Shown piece after piece: positions 45,029-48,774 of a stretch of 48,774 nt of DNA. The notes below the pieces were generated by a model. That model did not search any database, was not told the origin of the DNA, and saw only the letters and a list, made by a program, of their open reading frames with translations. The first letter of the stretch is position 1. Each line of letters starts with the position of its first letter. This DNA comes from Acidobacteriaceae bacterium (GTDB taxonomy: Bacteria; Acidobacteriota; Terriglobia; Terriglobales; Acidobacteriaceae), in contig PLSM01000176.1 in the NCBI GenBank assembly GCA_003165075.1, positions 1 to 48,774 of the forward strand, written 5' to 3'. The translations under genes and the position numbers were made by a program.

Positions 45029-45901
45029 CTATTGAATTGTGGTTGAGGACGGGGGCGGCAAAACTTCTACAAGGTTTCCCATGAAAAGTTTTACCTGTCG
45101 GAATACGTCTTTGGCTTCTTCTGGGGTGTAGGTGGCCTTGGGGTGCATGACCTCGTTACGCCATGCCAGCTTTACGCTGTAGAGGTTTGCTGCTGCCTCG
45201 CTTAACGCAGAGGTGTGCAAGCCCTTGGATGGAAGCGCTTTGATTGCCTTATTGACTTCATCAAGGATATTCTGCCAGTTTTTCTCGTTAACTGCCAGAA
45301 TGCCAAGGACCTGTCCAAACTCTTGCACGGCAGATTCCATTACCCGCATGAGATGAAAAACGCAAGCCGTTCCACGTTCAAGGGCAAGACAGTTTCCGGC
45401 CTCGATAATATCCGCTTGCAGGTTGGGAAATCTACTTGCAACCTTTGCCCCGAACAGTTCTTTCTTGTCATAAAACCGGGCTTGAGAGGCAGGAACGTAG
45501 AGAAAAAGTTCTGTTTCCATCTCTCTGCGTATTGTGTTCTCAAGTTCTTGAAAGAGACGATGAGCCTCTCCGGTGGTAAGGTCGTCTCGTCCCGCCTTTT
45601 CAAGAAAAGCATCGGCGCACTTGATCGACACTTTCAGGCCTAATGCAATACAAGCAGATTGAATCCATTCGATTTGAGATTGAATGGCCCCATCTTGATT
45701 GCTCTCACTGAGACGATCCTTAACCGATCCGTCGCTAAAAAGCTCACCCAGTCTGCCAAGATAGTTTCCGATATCGTAGAACTCTTCCGCTGAGAACTGT
45801 TCCATATCCCACCATGAAATTAAAGAGTATGGCGAGGATACCCATGGCTGCTCTGGTGTGTCGATAGGGTTATTGAGGTTTGTTGGACGAAAGCTAGTCA
45901 T
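45029..45901 (-). CDS. HEPN-domain protein (DUF4145-like), probable passenger gene
   Basis: 290 residues with a strong ribosome binding site (GGAGG six bases before ATG 45901). The C-terminal third carries TACVFHLMRVMESAVQEFG and LAWRNEVMHPKATYTPEEAKDVF. The Rx4H (Arg248-Asn249...His253) is the catalytic HEPN ribonuclease signature, and the E/D-rich helices fit a four-helix HEPN bundle. The N-terminal 130 residues are not recognised. Base composition is visibly lower in GC than neighbours and codon use differs (many AAA, TTT, AAG), suggesting transfer. No MNT/antitoxin partner is adjacent. It could be an abortive-infection or toxin-like RNase, or a structural HEPN; activity is untested. Confidence 0.78.
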   Translation of the reverse strand: MTSFRPTNLNNPIDTPEQPWVSSPYSLISWWDMEQFSAEEFYDIGNYLGRLGELFSDGSVKDRLSESNQDGAIQSQIEWIQSACIALGLKVSIKCADAFLEKAGRDDLTTGEAHRLFQELENTIRREMETELFLYVPASQARFYDKKELFGAKVASRFPNLQADIIEAGNCLALERGTACVFHLMRVMESAVQEFGQVLGILAVNEKNWQNILDEVNKAIKALPSKGLHTSALSEAAANLYSVKLAWRNEVMHPKATYTPEEAKDVFRQVKLFMGNLVEVLPPPSSTTIQ

Positions 45902-45944
45902 TCAGCACCTCCGTCCCGGTTGATGAGTGAGGTATATTGTTGCC

Positions 45945-46105
45945 CAAAATCGAGACCTGGGGCACCCATTCATCTTCGGGTGGTCAGATATGGGCCACCC
46001 GCCTGGAACAAGTGAGTCCATCCCTCCCCGGTCCCCAAAAGCAAGGGACCGGGGGCACCCTCAGCGGGGTTGGAGACGGTCACTGAAACCAGGGCCACCC
46101 GGCGG
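45945..46105 (+). repeat. 161-bp direct repeat, copy 2
   Basis: Matches 44738-44898 with one mismatch. It starts at the last base before the REP loop (C then AAAATC), so the left stem arm present in copy 1 is absent here; the preceding bases TTGTTGCC belong to the HEPN upstream region. Confidence 0.93.
46026..46054. repeat. REP-like hairpin inside copy 2
   Basis: Identical to the 10-bp-stem hairpin at 44819-44847 (loop CAAAAGCAA). Confidence 0.78.
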
Positions 46106-46137
46106 AATTGAAGACAGATGGTCCAGGTTCGTGCTCT

Positions 46138-46166
46138 CCCAGGTGCCCAAAAGCGAGGCACCTGGG
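46138..46166. repeat. REP-like hairpin, stem variant
   Basis: CCCAGGTGCC-CAAAAGCGA-GGCACCTGGG: perfect 10-bp stem followed by GGCACCC. Relative to the CAGGTCTC version both arms changed together, evidence of compensatory change that preserves pairing. Confidence 0.78.
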
Positions 46167-46193
46167 GCACCCAGTTTTGGTGGATTCACTCAC

Positions 46194-46207
46194 CCCCGGG
46201 ACCGGGG
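46194..46207. repeat. short palindrome at the end of the array
   Basis: CCCCGG-GA-CCGGGG followed by CCACCC: the last unit with the family tail before gpmI. Confidence 0.5.
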
Positions 46208-46261
46208 CCACCCGATCATTTTGGGTTAGTCGGGAGGGCACTGCGCCGAATCGTGCAGAAA

Positions 46262-46294
46262 TAAAAAAAGGCGAAGCCGCGATGGGCCTCGCCT
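46262..46294 (-). terminator. intrinsic terminator of gpmI
   Basis: On the minus strand GGCGAGGCC (46293-46285), 6-nt loop, GGCTTCGCC (46278-46270), one mismatch, followed by seven T residues and a further T-rich stretch (46269-46258). It lies about 20 nt past the gpmI stop. Confidence 0.8.
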
Positions 46295-46312
46295 CTTTTG
46301 TTTCTGCCGGAG

Positions 46313-47923
46313 TTACTTTGTGATGGGCACGCGAAGGTCACTGCCGGTCATCTGCCTGGGCTCGTCGAGCTTGAGAAGGGCGAGCAGCGTGGGCGAGATA
46401 TCGCGCAGGGAGCCGTCGGGACGAAGGCGATAGTGGGGGCCGTCTTCAGCAACGTAAATCATGGGCACCGGGTTGGTGGTGTGGGCGGTGTGTGGAGCGC
46501 CGGTTACCGGGTCCACCATCATCTCGGCGTTGCCGTGGTCGGCGGTGATGAGCCAGCTTCCGTTCTTCTCTTTGACGGCCTTGTAGATGCGGCCCAACTG
46601 CGCGTCCACGGCCTCGATTGCGCGGATAGTGGGCTCCAGCTTGCCGGAGTGGCCCACCATATCGGCATTGGCAAAGTTAGCCACAATGAGGTCAAAGGCG
46701 GTGTCGTTGACAGCCTTGACGATGGCGTCGCCGATGGCCTCAGCCTTCATCTCCGGCGCCAGGTCGTAGGTGGCCACTTTCAGCGAGGGAATGAGCACGC
46801 GCTCTTCGCCGGGGAACGGAGTCTCAATGCCGCCGTTGAAGAAGTAGGTCACGTGGGCAAACTTTTCGGTCTCTGCCACGCGCAGGTTGCGCAGTTTGTG
46901 CTGGGCGAGAACATTGGCCAGAATATTGTCCAGCGACTCCGGGGGCATGATGAGAGGCAGCTCGTAGAGCTTGTCGTATTGCGTCATGCACAGGTAGTAG
47001 AGGCCCTTGGGAATTTCGGAGCGGGGAATTACCTGGTCGAGCGCTTCCCAACCATCCAGATCGCGGCCACCCTTGGCCAAGCCGCTTTCGCGGGTGAGCA
47101 CGCGAGTGATTTCGCGGGCACGGTCGGCGCGGAAGTTGAAATTGATGCAAACATCCTCGTCGCGAATCTGGCCCAGGGGCTTGCCGGCAGCATCCACCAC
47201 CACGAAAGGAATGATGAACTCGTCGGTGACGCCGTTGTTGTAGCACTCGGTCATGCGCGCCACGGGATTGGGATATGCGCCGCCTTCGGCCTTGGCTGGA
47301 ACCATGGCGTCGAAGGCCTTGCGCTCGCGCTCCCAGCGCTTGTCGCGGTCCATGGCGTAGTAGCGGCCGTGGACTGAGGCGATCTTGCCCACGCCATACT
47401 CGCGCATCTTCTGTTCCAGTTGGCCGATGTAGCCTGCGCCGGAGCAGGGAGGCGTGTCGCGCCCGTCCATGAAGCAATGCACAAAGACACGGTGCAGTCC
47501 GTACTCGCGCGCGGTGCGGAGGAGCGCATAGAGGTGTTCCAACTGCGAGTGAACGCCGCCGTCGGAGCATAGGCCCATGAGATGCAGTTGACGACCGGCC
47601 TCGCGTGCGCGCTTCATGGCCTGGACGATGTTGGGATTTTTTACGAACTCGCCGGAGGCAATGGCAGCGTCGATGCGGGTGATGTCCATCTGCACAATGC
47701 GCCCGGCGCCGATGTTCATGTGGCCGACTTCGCTGTTGCCCATCTGGCCGTCGGGCAGGCCCACAAAGTGGTCCGAGGCCTGGATCAGGGTGTTGGGGAA
47801 CTCGCGCAGCAGCTTGTCATAGGTGGGCTTTTTGGCCAGCGCAATGGCATTGTTGGCGGTTTCCGCGCGATAGCCCCATCCGTCGAGGATGGTTAGAACG
47901 AGGGGATGCTTGGATGTGGACAC
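46313..47923 (-). CDS. gpmI: 2,3-bisphosphoglycerate-independent phosphoglycerate mutase
   Basis: 536 residues from GTG 47923 ([18 protein letters not shown]), preceded by AAGGA at good spacing; an in-frame extension to 47971 lacks family similarity. The metal/phosphoserine site is [18 protein letters not shown]; further ligands lie in [35 protein letters not shown] and TADHGNAE. It interconverts 3- and 2-phosphoglycerate with two manganese ions and no cofactor. The next glycolytic enzyme, enolase, is encoded just upstream on the same strand. Confidence 0.96.
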   Translation of the reverse strand: MSTSKHPLVLTILDGWGYRAETANNAIALAKKPTYDKLLREFPNTLIQASDHFVGLPDGQMGNSEVGHMNIGAGRIVQMDITRIDAAIASGEFVKNPNIVQAMKRAREAGRQLHLMGLCSDGGVHSQLEHLYALLRTAREYGLHRVFVHCFMDGRDTPPCSGAGYIGQLEQKMREYGVGKIASVHGRYYAMDRDKRWERERKAFDAMVPAKAEGGAYPNPVARMTECYNNGVTDEFIIPFVVVDAAGKPLGQIRDEDVCINFNFRADRAREITRVLTRESGLAKGGRDLDGWEALDQVIPRSEIPKGLYYLCMTQYDKLYELPLIMPPESLDNILANVLAQHKLRNLRVAETEKFAHVTYFFNGGIETPFPGEERVLIPSLKVATYDLAPEMKAEAIGDAIVKAVNDTAFDLIVANFANADMVGHSGKLEPTIRAIEAVDAQLGRIYKAVKEKNGSWLITADHGNAEMMVDPVTGAPHTAHTTNPVPMIYVAEDGPHYRLRPDGSLRDISPTLLALLKLDEPRQMTGSDLRVPITK

Positions 47924-48021
47924 GGATCGTTTCCTTGAGTAGCTAACTGGATTGCAGAGTGAACGGAGCAAGCAGGATAAGCGCGAGTGAAGGTGCGTGA
48001 CGGGGGCCGAAATGGTGCGAT

Positions 48022-48047
48022 CCCAGGTCTCAGAATCGAGACCTGGG
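48022..48047. repeat. REP-like hairpin between eno and gpmI
   Basis: CCCAGGTCTC-AGAATC-GAGACCTGGG followed by GGTACCC, nearly identical to the element at 44729-44754, 3.3 kb away. It lies 23 nt past the eno stop, the usual location for REPs (between cotranscribed genes or at 3' ends). Confidence 0.82.
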
Positions 48048-48069
48048 GTACCCGGTGTTCAAACGCGCA

Positions 48070-48774
<705 letters not shown>

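Noticed and set aside
44738..46210. CRISPR array
   Set aside because: The repeats are palindromic, of several lengths and irregularly spaced, enclose a 1-kb gene and have no cas genes nearby. They fit a REP-type family, not regular repeat-spacer units.

Overview
The window looks like chromosomal DNA of an Acidobacteriota member (class Terriglobia; Edaphobacter/Granulicella-like). The signs are Oar-type TonB-dependent receptors with an N-terminal carboxypeptidase-regulatory-like domain, small proteins I associate with that group, high GC, many GTG/TTG starts and the mix of housekeeping genes. The taxonomic call is inference. Both ends cut a gene: a TolC-family protein on the left, enolase on the right.

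Layout. 1-4.05 kb: a tight + strand operon of outer-membrane efflux protein, sigma54 response regulator and sensor kinase, the back end of an efflux locus. 4.06-8.8 kb (-): a large propeller-sensor diguanylate cyclase, dusB and rpmE (with promoter and hairpin). 8.9-18.4 kb: a glycan-degradation segment (GH38 alpha-mannosidase, Oar-like receptor, GH51 arabinofuranosidase) bordered by gene debris: a HEAT-repeat scrap and two decayed phosphoesterase tails. 18.7-22.6 kb (+): lipid kinase, exported esterase, MogA/MoaB and a LacI-family regulator with a likely operator. 22.6-25.5 kb (-): nikR followed by a TonB-dependent receptor, with a NikR-like operator upstream. 25.7-27.4 kb (+): msrP-msrQ periplasmic methionine sulfoxide repair. 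27.4-33.3 kb: UroD-like protein, RNase HII, macrodomain protein, MDR and SDR oxidoreductases, a small coiled-coil protein and a 3-hydroxyisobutyrate-dehydrogenase-like protein. 33.4-34.5 kb (+): a HipA-like kinase (frameshifted at a G run) overlapping a DUF3037 gene. 34.5-43.8 kb (-): NarL-type regulator, REC-Hpt protein, FtsK, UppP, a secreted SH3/TPR-like protein, a threonine dehydratase/serine racemase-like enzyme and RNase J. 46.3-48.8 kb (-): gpmI and eno.

The most unusual part is 44.0-46.25 kb. A REP-associated tyrosine transposase (RAYT) is bracketed by hairpins of one sequence family. The array continues as a 161-bp near-perfect direct repeat on both sides of a lower-GC HEPN-type gene. 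Nine bases after the HEPN stop begins an N-terminal stub of an IS1595-family transposase, cut off exactly where the repeat array starts. The same hairpin recurs between gpmI and eno. This reads as a REP/RAYT system whose array surrounds a HEPN passenger of a decayed IS1595-type element.

Other points: an apparent NikR box tying nickel to an outer-membrane receptor; a GAFTDA variant in the sigma54 regulator; a single-base homopolymer frameshift in the HipA-like kinase.
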